A stretch of DNA of 64,000 nt from Rhabdophis nuchalis. Taxonomy: Eukaryota > Chordata > Lepidosauria > Squamata > Natricidae. The notes beneath the pieces are model-generated. The model was not told where the DNA came from and ran no database searches. It saw only the letters and a list, made by a program, of their open reading frames with translations. A program made the translations under genes and the position numbers. This document shows positions 1 through 13,600 of this stretch, piece after piece (positions within the stretch are counted from its first letter, which is position 1; each line of letters starts with the position of its first letter). Where the stretch lies: contig CM077645.1 of assembly GCA_039707465.1 (NCBI GenBank), forward strand, positions 61,289,850-61,353,849, in the 5' to 3' direction.

Positions 1-480
1 AAGGTAGCTGTCATGGGCAAATTAGAAGACAAGAACATTATGTATACCATCCTGGGATGTACAAAATAAAAGCAGGATATAAATCTAATAATAAATGCAA
101 ATAAAAATGTAAGTTATAACAACAATATAAATGTATAAAGTTTTATATACAACTTTATAAATGTATAAAATTGTATAAAACGCTTGGTACTACTGCAGTT
201 CAGCTCTACAAAATATCCTTCTATGAGAATAAATATACTAATTTAATACAATTTAAGTCAAATTAAATACATTTTTGTGTTTATAGTGCATATGTAATTC
301 CATGTGGATTGGTCTGCAGTCTTAACATGTAGTCTGTAAATGACAAGAGCCAGGCTGTACCATCTGAACTGTAAAACTCTAAATCACCAACAGATGGCAG
401 ACAAAAAAAATAGATTTTTTCCATCTACTGATAATCTGGATTTGTGTAGCCCAGATTTAATAGAACAAACAATAACTAAT
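1..480. other. NRAP intron, no feature seen
   Basis: AT-rich unique-looking DNA with imperfect repeats of TATAAATGTATAAA around 120-180. No exon or element was recognised. Confidence 0.5.
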
Positions 481-494
481 ATATTATTATTATT

Positions 495-535
<41 letters not shown>
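481..535. repeat. (TTA)n/(TTG)n microsatellite at L2 tail
   Basis: TAT/TTA repeats pass into about twelve TTG units. It is the degenerated A-rich trinucleotide tail of the adjacent minus-strand L2 copy. The long leucine run in one frame is only this repeat. Confidence 0.9.
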
Positions 536-538
<3 letters not shown>

Positions 539-1442
539 ATTTTATATACCGCGTCCTCTCCCCTAGGGGACTCGGAGCGGTGCACAGGGAAAACTAAAAC
601 ACATAAAATATATACATCAATAAATACGAAAGATAAAAATCAATTAAACTAATTATCCCTGCGCTAAAATACCCATTAAAACTAACAACCCTAAAAAACC
701 CCAAGGAAGAGACTACCCTAGGCCGGCCAAGCAGAAAAAGTGTGTTTTTAATTTTTGACGGAAGGAGCGGAGGTCCGTGGTTGTTCTAATGTCGGGGGGA
801 AAGTCGTTCCAGAGGGCTGGGCCCACCACAGAGAAGGCCCTTCCCCTGGGCGTCGCCCGCTGACAAAGTCTAGTGGACGGCACCCGGAGAAGTCCCTCTC
901 TGTGGGAGCGAATCGGCTGTGAGGATGTATGGGGCAGGATCCGATCCCGCAGATAGCTAGGTCCCGAGCCATGGAGCGCTTTAAAGATGACAACTAGCAC
1001 CTTGAAGCGCACCCGAAAGACGACAGGCAGCCAGTGCAGCTCGCGCAAGAGAGGTCCCCATTATAGCTCGCGCGGCTGCATTCTGGACCAGCTGAAGTCT
1101 TCGGGTGCACCTCAAGGGAAGCCACATGTAGAGAGAGTTGCAATAGTCCAGTCGGGATGTCACGAGGGCATGAGTGACTGTGCAAAGGGCATCCCGATCC
1201 AATAGGGGGTGCAACTGGCGTACCAGGCGGACCTGGTAAAACGCCCTCCTGGCCACGGCTGTCACTTGATCTTCCATGGACAGCCGGGTATCCAGGAGGA
1301 CACCCAGGTTGCGCGCCCCATCCACAGGGGCAAGATGTTCGCCCCCTATGGTCAGCGATGGAGTCAGCTGATTGAATCGGGCGGCCGGAAACCACAGCCA
1401 CTCGGTCTTGGTCGGGTTGAGCCTGAGTCTGTTACTTCCCAA
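536..1442 (-). mobile_element. L2-clade LINE, 5'-truncated 3' end
   Basis: On the minus strand, starting inside the reverse transcriptase ([16 protein letters not shown]), it encodes the C-terminal end: [24 protein letters not shown] and [13 protein letters not shown], with frameshifts near 1070. It ends in the family tail (CTGTGCACCGCTCCGAGTCC, then a GCGGTATATAAA motif). It belongs to the same subfamily as the copy at 19566-21255. Confidence 0.85.
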
Positions 1443-1498
1443 TAACATAATTATTCTTATAAGCATTTTTTAAATTAATGAAACGCCTTTTATCCTAC

Positions 1499-1696
1499 CT
1501 CACTTTGTAGCCCATAGACCTTTTTGGCCCACTGTGTCTTTAGATCTTCTGGAACTGCTGTATATTCATGTATTTTCTTCCTGTAGTCAACATCACTAGC
1601 CAGAGCTTGGGCTTTCTTTGCATGTTTCAGATTTATCATATCCAATGGTAAATGGAAATGTGCTTTATTTTTCTCAAAATCTTTTTTATATGCAAT
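1499..1696 (-). CDS. NRAP: NRAP coding exon 19: double nebulin module
   Basis: 198 nt, residues 609-674, encoding two modules: [20 protein letters not shown]...ALASD, then [20 protein letters not shown]...YGLQSE. The WAKK-x-YGLQSE ending marks the close of a seven-module super-repeat in NRAP. The donor is gtagg; the next exon is beyond the left edge. Confidence 0.95.
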
Positions 1697-4600
1697 CTGC
1701 AATAGTATCAACATATTGCATTACCAAAAATTAAAAACAGATTAATGAAACACCAATCTTGAATTAGCAGTTGCATTTATCACATAACAAACAATAACTA
1801 GATTAAAAAAGAAATTTCCATTCCTTCAAATCTCCACAATCCTGCTTATCTAACTTAACAGTTGAAAGACTAAATTTCTGTTCCAGCTTTCTTTGCTAGC
1901 ATTGTGAAATTTTCTTTATATTTTATAGTAAAATGTACAATTTTTACTAACACAACTGAATTATTTTCAAATAATTATGCTGGTTACTACATTTGGAATC
2001 ATTCATGCTTTATTTTTTGGCTGCAGAAATTAGGCAAGTGTTGATTTTCATTTGAAAGAACCTTAACCTGCATATCAAATGTGGGTCATGGTGCCACAAG
2101 CATGCCATACTTTTTCTTGGGGCTGTGCTATGACCCCATTTCTTCTAGGGGTTGAGCAAAGACCAAAGAATCAGTACCTGAAGAAGAGGAATCTCCAGCC
2201 TCTGAAAATGTCATATTTCAACCAAATAAACACACAATCTCATGCAGATTTAGATTGGCATAAATTCAATGATTTCAATGCATCTTATAGAAAAACAACA
2301 CCCTTAATAACTTATTTTGAACCAAAGTTTCAAACCAAGTTTCTTTGAACTATGATCTGAAACTCTGGCAATATATTATATTATCAGTATAATATAAGGA
2401 GATTTTATATCTTCCCAAACCACAAATATTACACATCTACATTTATAATATGACGAGAAATTTCCTGACAGTTAGAACAATTAATCAGTGGAACAGCTTG
2501 CCTCCAGAAGTTGTGAACGTCCCAACACTTCAAGTCTTTAAGAAGATGTTGGATAGCCATTTGTCAGAAATGGTATAGGGCTTCCTGTCTAGGCAGGGGG
2601 TTGGACTAGATGACCGCCGAGATCCCTTCCAACTCTGTTATTGTATTGTATTGTATTATAATAATCATGAAGAGTTTGAATTATCCCTTTTTGCTAACCC
2701 TGCTTAAAGTTAAACATGACATATCTTAATGATTGAACAGATTTATTGCTAGTCAGTGAAAGGAAAGTACAAGGGAATAGGAAATAAACCATGTGAGCCT
2801 AATTACTAATGTAATAAGCATGAATTAATCATTATTACTATTTGGTCTCCAATTTCTATAGGGTTTAAGCTTTTAACCCCTAACCATTATTGTCTTGCTT
2901 AATAAAGAAGTCTAATAAGAAGAAATACTGTTTTTTTTTTACTGTAACCAGTGGGTTCTGTAAACCTTAAAAAAAAATAAAAGTGGATATGAAAGGACAT
3001 TTACCTCACTATTTATTCTGGCTACTTGCATGGAGTGCAGAGTTCTTGAATCTTTTGTTGACAAAGCTTTTCCTTTCATTTTCTCATAGTCTTCTTTGTA
3101 TTTAATCTTTATAGAGAAAATAAGTAATAATTATAGAATATGAACTTCCTAGCATTTCACGGCTGAATAATATATAACGTAATTATCTAATAATGTGAGT
3201 TTTTCTTTAAAAACTCTTTGCACAATGAGCTCTTACCTGAAAAGAGGAGAGGCAACTATTTTTAAAAGTTCTTTTGGTTTTTACCAAAGTTTACATTTTG
3301 CTTTCTAATGTACTTAACTGGTGGTACATATCAAGGCAACAATTTTATGACAACAGTTACAAAACCCAAAATACATACCTGGGGTTAAAAGGGGCTGTGA
3401 ATATTTATAGTTAAATACAGTCTTTTTAAACTAAATCTAAGTAACTAATTAAATGTTGACTGAAATACTTTGAATTAAATTAAACATATGTTTTAGTCCA
3501 TTAAGATTATGTCTATTTTTTTTTCTGCATGCATGTTTAATTTCAAGCCCTGAAAATGAATTTTCAAAGTTTCATTCAGAAAGTGTCTAGAATGCAAAGA
3601 TTATTCTATCCTAGTTTATGGCATATTATTTTCAAAAACAAATCATATCCCTGAATTTATAAAACAACTTGTTTTCATTTATATAAAGTATGCCGATGTT
3701 TACTATGACTAAATCCTTCAAAAACATATAGAACCTACTTCACTGGCAAGATCTCCTGAAGCTTTGGCTGCAAGCAAAGACTTGGAATCTAACTTCATTT
3801 CAAAGTTGCGGCCCCTGCTTTTCTGCCAGTCTTCTTTGTATTTAACCTAGGAAGAAAATATAGTTGCATATTATATATTATTACTAAAAATAATCCATGC
3901 ATATAAAAATATAGCAAACCAGGTAGCAATCGACTTATGACCATTTGTCAAATGATAGTTAACAATGGCCTCCCCATCCTCAAAATTACAACCATTGCAC
4001 CATCTCTGCAGTCATGAAATCACAATGTTGGTGCTTGCAACTGGCTCATACTTGCAATGGTTGTGGCATCTTGCAGTCATGTGAGCATGATTTGGAACAT
4101 TTCCAACTAGCTTCCAACAAGCAAAATCAATTGGGGAAACCAGATTCACTTAATGACCAAGGTTATTCCCTTAGCAAGTACCATAAAAATGATTATAAAA
4201 TCAAGTCCCATCACATGATAGCTCACTTAACGCCTGCATTGCTTAGCAACTGAAATTCTGATTCCCATTTTGTTCTTAAATTGATGACTGCTTGTATGTG
4301 TAGGGACATATAAACCCTATTTCAGGCTATATTTATATCCATGTCTGTGTATTATTCAGAATCACTTGAAAGCAGATGAGCTTAGTTCTTCTCAAAAAGG
4401 CTCTTTCAGACAGGGTTCATTTAACCAAGGGTGAGAAGGGTGTCTGAAAGGAAACTTATTTCATATTTTAGGTTGAAGACTAAATTCACAAGTCTTCTCT
4501 TTTCCTTACAGTTCATGGAACCATGACAAAAACAATTCAGTTTTCCTCTCTCCCACTGTCATGATCATGGTAGCTAAGAGTAAGAAACCATGAAGATTTT

Positions 4601-7600
4601 CCCTTCCTGAAACTCCAAGCCAGCAGTTGTTAGCTGGATTGTTGAATGGAATGGAAGAAACTTAATTGCCCTTTCTCTCATGTGTTAAACCCTGCTAATA
4701 TTTCTTCCAGATAATCTGAACATTGTTTCTTCCTTCCACCACCAGCGGAAAACAGAACTTTGCTTCCCAGCTTCCTGTAATAAATGCTCAGATTTTACTA
4801 CTTTATTAGAAAATTTACTAGAAAGAGTGCAGAGAAGAGCAATAAAGATGATTAGGGGACTGGAGGCTAAAACATATGAGGAACGGTTGCAGGAACTGGG
4901 TATGTCTAGTTTAATGAAAAGGAGGACTAGGAGAGAAATGATAGCAGTGTTCCAGTATCTCAGGGGTTGCCACAAAGAAGAAGGAGTCAAACTATTTTCC
5001 AAAGCACCTGGGGGCAGAACAAGAAGCAATGGGTGGAAACTAATCAAGGAGAGAAGCAACTTGGAACTAAGGAGAAATTTCCTGACAGTTAGAACAATTA
5101 ACCTCTGGAACAGCTTGCCTCCAGAAGTTGTGAAAGCCCCAACACTGGAAGTCTTTAAAAAGATGTTGGATAGCCATTTGTCTGAAATGGTATAGGGCTT
5201 CCTGCCTAGGCAGGGGGTTGGACTAGAAGACCTCCAAGGTCCCTTCCAACTCTACTATTGTATTGTATTATTATCTAAACTAATGTGTGCCTGTGCTTAC
5301 TCAGAAGCAATTCTTACAGGGGTCAATTGGCAGACTCTACAGATAAATGACTAATGCAGGTATGTGCAATCTTGAACATCTTCAAGGCTCCATGCCATGG
5401 CTGATTGGCTGAAGCAAAATAGTTTAAAGCTAAAAACAAAACCCTGATATCTCCCCTTTTCTCTTTCTCTAATGCTTTTCCTTTTTTTCTCTTTCATGCA
5501 GCAGATTGTAGGAAAGTTATTGAATGTTTGAAGTGCTGTTTTGCATTCACATAAACCAATATCTATACTGGAATAAAAGTCTTACCTCACTGTATAATTC
5601 TGCATTGGCTTTTGCCTTCACTAGCTCTGGTACATCTTGAGGCAAAGTATAATTTAATTTGTTTTTCTGATAGTTGGCTCGATAATTCAGCTGGCAAAAG
5701 TTAAAAACATGTTTTTAAAGATTTGTAATTAATCAAGATCATAATGCTACTGTGAAGCTATGCTAGGTCTTGAAAAAGAATGTAAAATCTTCATGTTACC
5801 CTATAATATAGCAACATTGTTGAAAAATATGAATGCAAAATAAAATATAAATGATAATGGCTAGTGTTTTCTTAGCATATTAATAAGCAAAGAATAAATA
5901 GAAGATATTCTTAAATAATATATTCTCATATGTCTTGAAAGGAAAGTCTAAATGATTAAAAACTATACTGTATAATATTGGGGAAATTTGGTTAATAAAT
6001 ATGCATTTAATTTTTATTGAAATTCTGCTATTCATTTTTAAGTTATTCCACTTTTATTAACATATTAGATTTTACATAAATTAATCATTGATGTCATAAC
6101 TAAAATGGTCATCTTCTATCTGTACCAATTCCTGTGACAGTTAAGATATGATTGCCTTCCATTTTCATCATCCTAGGAAAAATCTCCAGAAGGGAGTGAA
6201 TAATTATTTCAGTCTAGCCTGTTTTGCTTCATGAAAGCACTTAATTACTCAGTATGAAGACATTCAAGTTTATTTTCTATTTGTACAGATATGTTACAGA
6301 TATAATCTCATATAAAATAACGTCTCAACTTTAATATTCTAATCCCATCAAAAATTGTGTAATGTATAAAAACTGAATCCTTTATGAACAAAAGATAATT
6401 ACAAAAATAAATATCTGGTAGACATGATTAATTAACATCTAACTATTGCATGTTTCTCTGAAGTATTTGGGTCACTGCACAGTCTATGGTTTTTCAGTTA
6501 TAATAGAGCAATAGCACTTAGACTTACTGGTATATACCATTCCATAGCACTTTACAGCCCACACAATGGCCCAGAAGGAGAAACTGAATCTGCTAATCAT
6601 TCTTATTCTTGTTAAAAACGAGATGAAAAGCCATTCAATGGCCAAAGGAGGCGGGCAAAAGCACCCATCTATCAAAAACACCCATCTATTGTGTGTTCAA
6701 ATAGACAGTGTTGCCCTTGATAAATTTTGTATTATTCCTTTCCAAGAATAAATATCTGTTTGCTTGTACAAAGTTGCTGTGTTTTGAGATAACTATTTGA
6801 CAATCATAATAGAACTTACATCACTAAGTTGCTGGGCATTGATTTTTGCTTGAAGTATCTGAGGTGTGCATGTAACAGAGCTATATTTCAATTTATCTAT
6901 ATTTTGCCTGTAGTTTACCTAAAATTAAAACATTCAGATTATACAAACGTTCAAAATTACAAATGGTGATCTCATCCAAAAAACCTTCATATCACAGTAC
7001 AGGGTATATTTAATATTTTTATCAGATCTTAATCATTATTCATCTCCCATTGATTAATTACTTCTTTATTAATCTTCAAATTGTATATCATTTTAAAATA
7101 GTTCATTTAAAACATCTAAAATTCTTAACATGATATAGGTAATCTGCATCCAGTACATATTTTTAATTTGATAAGCCATTCTTGCTTTAGCAGATCACCT
7201 AGAAATTGAGATATGTTTATTCGTGGGCTCTGATTTAGGTGGGTGGTGAAAATAAGAATATGGCTCTAAGTGTTGGAAGGGAATTACTATTTTAGTACTC
7301 TATTTACTATTCTATGTACTATTATTTTATACCATTTTTCTTCCATTTTAGCTAGCAACAAAATCACAAAATCAAAAATATGCATTTGCAATTGAAAAGT
7401 ACAGTATTTAGAGAACTAATGTTAAATCTTTGAATTAGGATGAATTCAAAATAACTGACAATAATGTATGCCTGAATTGAGCTATCCTTGTCACCTAAGC
7501 TATTCATTTGATATGTTTGCCTAAGTTAATTTTTGTGTGTGTAGGAAAGCTTTCCTACAGGAAACTATAGCAGTATGCAAGAAATCAGGAAAAAATTTTC

Positions 7601-10600
7601 CAGTTCCTTCTCCAAAATGTAGTTCCCAAGATTCCAGGCAAGATTTAGCCAACTAAAAAGCTCTGAATCTACTAGCCAGGAAGGAGATTAGATTAGATTT
7701 CATTAATTTCTGTTTGTGACTATTATGCTTACAAAACAAGAATAACTGATATTCTTGCCTGAGTTTCATTATAAAAGACTATATACAGAATATAACTATT
7801 TTTACTTACATTCTCCCTTTGTACTAAATTGGGCATGTTAGTTGTATACCTGGCTCCTTGCTATACAACAACAGCCCTGCCCGAGCTCCTAGAGGTGATA
7901 GCCGAGGCGGCAGTTGAGACCCCCAGACTGGTAGTCATGGGAGACTTTAACTTGCCGTCGGCAGGCGAAGCCTCTGGAGTAGCTCGGGAGTTCATGGCTT
8001 CCATGACGGCCATGGACCTGACCCAGGTAGTTTTAGGCCCTACTCACGAGGAGGGAAACACGCTGGATATGATCTTTGTCTCGGGACAGTTGAGTTGTGA
8101 TCTGGGAATAGGGGATTTAGCCATCACTCCCTTGTCATGGACAGATCACGCTCTCCTTCGGCTAGACTTTCCAATCGCTTCACCTCACCGCGGGGAGGCG
8201 GAACCGGATACTTCTAGATGGTTCCGCCCCAGGTTTATTAATTTAATACATTTTAATAGATATTTATTGTATTTTGTGTTTTTAAATAATGTCTGTGTGC
8301 CGCCCTGGGTCCTAACAAGGAAAAGGGCGGGGTATAAATTTAATAAAATAAAATAAAATAAAGAGGTCGACCTCGAGGCCCCTCGTATGTGGGGTTCCTC
8401 AGGGGTCGGTCCTCTCGCCCCTCCTTTTCAACATGGAAGACCATGTGGCGGCCGTGGCCAGGGGGGCGTTTCATCAGGTATGCCAGATGTGCCAATTGCG
8501 CCCCTTACTGGACCGGGCTGCCCTTTGCACAGTCACTCAAGCTCTCGTGACGTCCCGACTCGACTACTGTAATGCTCTCTACATGGGGCTTCCCTTGAGG
8601 TGCACCCGAAAGCTACAGTTAGTCCAAAACGCAGCTGCGTGGGTGATTATGGGAGCCACTAGATGCTCCCACATAACACCGATCCTGCGCGAGCTGCATT
8701 GGCTTCCTGTGGTCTTTCGGGTCCGCTTCAAGGTCTTGACGACCATCTTTAAAGCGCTCCATGGCTCGGGGCCTAGTTATTTGCGAGACCGCCTCTTGCC
8801 CCATACATCCCTTAGACCGATACGCTCCCACAGAGAGGGCCTTCTCAGGGTGCCGTCGGCCGGACAATGCCGACTGGCGACACCCAGGGGAAGAGCCTTC
8901 TCTGTGGCGGGCCCAGCCCTTTGGAACGACCTACCCCCCCGAATTACGCACCATCGCCGACCTCCGCCTCTTCCGCCAATGTCTAAAGACATACCTATTC
9001 CAACAAGCCGGCCTAGCCTAACCTCCCATGGGGACTTTTAGATAGTTTTAAATTGGGTATTTTAAAATTGGGTTTTTAGCATAGGATAAGACGGCTTAAT
9101 TTATATTTTAAATTGTGTATTTATTTTTGTATTCTGTATGTTTTTTAAATTTTCCTGTGCGCCGCCCTGGGTCCTCTGCGGAGAAAGGCGGGATATAAAT
9201 GTAAATAAAATAAAATAAAAATAAAAAATAAATTTGAGCACCTTGGTAGATAGCAATAAATAAATAAAATGCATAAGGCAAAAAAAATTAAGAGTTCATT
9301 AAAGGTAATAAAAATATCAATTAGTAATCAAAACCTCTTAAGAGAGATATGGCTTCATTGCTTTCCTGGGGGGTGAAAAAAAATTAGTGGCAAGGCAAAA
9401 GAGCCTTTTCTGTATGCCAAATAAGCAAGTTCCTGACAGCAGGAGCATCTTTAGAAAGGGTTTTCATGAAGATTTTCATTCACTAGTCATAATCCTAATG
9501 TGGGAAGAAAAAGGGGTCTTGGTTTATCAGTTCCTAAGTAATCTAGGGCTTTCAAGATTAACAATTTCCTAATTTATCTTACTAAGTAACTGGAAAGCAG
9601 AGTATAGATTTCCGTACACCATCTTATGATTTGGGTACCATATGTCACTTAACATCCAAGCTGTTGAATTACGAACCATTTTAAAGGGTACCCACAGAAA
9701 GTGCAAACAAAACGATCAAACCAAGATATTAAAAACTGTGGATACAGTGCCTCTTATACTGGTATTAAATCAGTATCTCTTATATTGGTATAAAACCAGT
9801 ACAATTGTCATGCGATAAAAGTTCCCTTTGCTAGATAATTATAGTAATGGCATTTGCTTGCAAGCCACAAGAATAGGACTCATGCCAACTTACCTAAATA
9901 CTGTGGAATGTATCTCTTATTCTCAGTCCCTTGATAGTTCATGGGCCTAGCCCAGGGCTGTCAAACCCCCGGCCCATGGGCCAGATGCATCACATGCTGG
10001 CCATGCCCACACCCGTTTAGCAAAGAGGGGGAAAGTCCCGATAGGTTACGTCAGGGGTGTCCAAACTTGGGAACTTTAAGACTTGTGGACTTCAACTCCC
10101 AGAATTCCCCAGCCAGCTATGCTGAGAGTTGAAGTCCACAAGTCTTAAAGTTTCCAAGTTTGGACATCCCTGGGTTACGTGATGCCGCTGTGACAAGATG
10201 AGTTTGACACCCCCCTGGCCTAGGCTATCAGCTAGAAAACAACTTGCTCTTCTAGGGTTTCAGTTATCATTAGCTATGTCTGTCACTGCAATTAAACAAC
10301 TGTTTTACAAAGGTCACAAAATATACTTTTCATTACAGGAGATGTCAAGTCATGCAAAATAAGGAGAGAACTGAGAAAGCTATTTACATCTTTCAGAGGA
10401 TCCAGTTTCCTTGTTGTCTGATAGGAGGGAGTCAGGATCACTGGGTAATTGTAGTTAGACTCATCATGTGCATAGTCAGATTTATAGGCTATCTGGAACA
10501 CAAGGAGTACAAAAGCAATCACCTTTTTAAAACTATCCATTTTTAAATAATGATAAGACAAGGAAAAAAGGAAACTATTAAACTTAACTGACAAAGCAAG

Positions 10601-13600
10601 ATCTGGATCATCCATGCCAAAGATAACGAAATTACTTGAAGAGTTTAAATGCTGAATCTTCTTCAGTTGGGCATCTATGCCACTATGAGCTATGGCAGCA
10701 TTCCCTTCCATATGTGTTTTTAGTGTTATGTACATTTGTAAATAAAATGCTTTGAGGAATGGAAGTAAGAAATGCCATCTCACTCAATACCATAAATAAT
10801 GGATTAACTACAGTTGTTGTTAATTGCAGCAGTATCAAAATAACAAGTGGCAGAAACAACAATTCAATTATTTTAATGCCTAGTCCCAAGACTCATAACA
10901 TGTCAATTAACAAAATACATTCTAAGAGGAATTGAACCATCTGCCACATACATGAAAAAACCCTATTTCTCTTTTAGTGATCCAAAATACATGCTTACTG
11001 GCATGATATATACTTACGCAAAAATAATTTTTAATATGTCCTTTGAACAGTACAGAAATATATAAAGCTGTTCCTGCAGCTCTTAAGAAATAATTAAAAG
11101 TGTGTCTCTCCTTCCTTTTAGAAAGCAAATGCTAGATATCATTTTGAAATGATATAAGCAGTGTTGGTGAACATTTTCAGCACCAAGTGCCGAAATGGGA
11201 TGGGATGTGTGTGTGTGTGTGTGTGTGTGTGCCAGAAACCAAAAGAGCAGCCGCCAGGTGCTCATGCGCGCACCGAGAAGATGATCTTCCGGTTTCTGGT
11301 GCGCGCATGCGAAGCTGACACCTGTTCTTCTGGTATCTTGTGTGTCAAAGACCAGCTGGCCGGAGTACATGCACACATTGGAAACTGGAAGATCATCTTC
11401 CCGGCATGTGCATGCACACCGGGCGGCTCCTCTTCTGTGTTCTGATGCTCCCACACATGTGAAGACCAGCTGGCCAGTGTGCCGGAACCTAGAAGAGCAA
11501 CAGATGATGGTTCGTGTGCCCGGAGAGATGGCTCTGCATGCCACTTCCGGCATGTGTGCCATAGGTTCGCCATCATGCATTTATAGAAAATAATTAAAGA
11601 CAATGTGATTTAAACAGCTTACATTGCTTGCCAAATTTCCAACCTTCATGGCATGCAGTGTGCGCCGGTCCATGCCAATTCCTTCATAATGGCCTTTCTG
11701 GTTCTGATAATGTTCTTTATATTTGAGCTGAACACAAACACAAAACACCTTTTACATATAAATATTGTTACTTCTCCCTTGCAACAAAGAATGAAAGACT
11801 TAACCTAAAATTTAAAACCATATAAGAATTATTACAATATAATAACAGTATTGTTATTTCAAAAAATTACTCTGCATTATCATTTTACTTTGGTGCTATT
11901 GTAGTTATAAAATATCAATTTATTTATGAACAAAAGACCATAGTGGAATCCAATTTAACCATACTGATTTACAACTTCAGTATAGGTTATTTTTAACAGA
12001 ATATCATGTTTTCCCAAATACATACTACAATGTTGATATTATGACCGTTTCTCATCCTAAGGCTTATAATATCCAAATTCAATTGCTATTACTTAAAAAA
12101 TGATAACAAAATGTTACTGAGTTATAGATGTTTGGCTTATATTTTGCTCTTTAATTTAGAACTCAAAATTGATAACCACGGCTACTTGATAATTGAGGCT
12201 ATCAACAAATATGAAGATGAAGACAATTAATATTAAAATTAACATAATTTACTGGATTAATGATTAATTTACTTGCAATCTTTTTTGCAATGACTTTGTA
12301 TTCTTTGATCTAATCTATTTGTTTTTTTCTGAAAGTTACTTATATAGGAGCTGTAATTTTAACAGTACCTAAATTAAGCTTTCATAGGCGGAGCCGAACA
12401 TCCCTATATGGTTCCGCCCCAGGCTCCTGATGGACCCGGTAAGGTTCCAGAGGGAGCTTGGGCCAATGCCTGTGGACTTGCCCCGTGACTTGACTGAGGA
12501 CCTGGTGGCCGCATGGTTAAGTGCGGCCACGGGGGCCTTGGACCGAGTCGCGCCCTTGCGGCCTCTCTTGCGGCGACGAGTCACCCTGGCTCCTTGGTTT
12601 ACTGAGGAGCTGAGGGAGATGAAACGCCACAAGAGACGCCTAGAGAGCAGATGGAGATCCTCTCGCTCCGAAGCCGACCGAACACTAGTGAGAATCCATA
12701 TTAGGACTTACTTAGTGGCGATAAGAGTGGCCAAACGTAAGTATTGTGCCACCCTTATTGCATCCGCAGATAACCGCCCTGCCGCCCTGTTTGGGGTGAC
12801 CCGCTCCCTCCTTCATCAGAGGCCGCGGGAAGCCCCTCTACAAGGACGAGCAGAGGAATTTGGGATTTATCTGCAGGACAAAATCACTCGGATTCGGAAT
12901 GAGTTACCCTCCATCGAGAGTGGTCCAGTGAGATTGTCCGAGGTTGGTCTTGAGGTTCCATTCTGGGAGGAGTTTGATTTTGTTACTACCGAGGATATGG
13001 ACAAGTTGTCAAAGAGACTTAGGGCCACCACATGGTTATTGGACCCGTGTCCCTCCTGGCTTGTACTGGCATCCTGGGAGACGACACGAGGCTGGCTCCA
13101 GGGCATTGTCAACGCATCTCTGAGTGAGGGATCCCTGCCTGCCATCTTGAAAGAGGCGGTGGTAAGGCCCGTCCTCAAGAAGCCATCCCTGGACCCAGCA
13201 TTATTAGAGAACTATCGTCCTGTCTCCAACCTTCACTTCTTAGTGAAGGTTGTTGAGAGTGTGGTGGCACAACAGTTTCCGCGACACTTGGAGGAAGTTG
13301 ATTATCTAGACCCGCGCCAGTCTGGCTTCCGACCCGGGCACAGCACCGAGATGGCATTGGTCGCGTTGGTTGATGATCTCTGGAGGGCGCGGGATAGAGG
13401 ATTTTCCTCTATCCTAGTCCTATTAGACCTCTCAGCGGCTTTTGATACCATCGACCATGGTATCCTATTGCACCGACTGGGGGGGTTGGGGCTGGGAGGC
13501 ACCGTTTTACGGTGGTTCTCATCCTACCTCTCTGGTCGGTTGCAATGTGTGTTGGCAGGGGGGCAGAGGTCGACTTCGAGGCCCCTCATATGTGGGGTAC

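Noticed and set aside
340..597. 85-codon leucine-run ORF
   Set aside because: Translation of a TTA/TTG microsatellite.
10292..10783. 163-codon minus-strand ORF as a separate gene
   Set aside because: Only 35 codons are NRAP exon 14; the rest is read-through into introns across clear splice sites.
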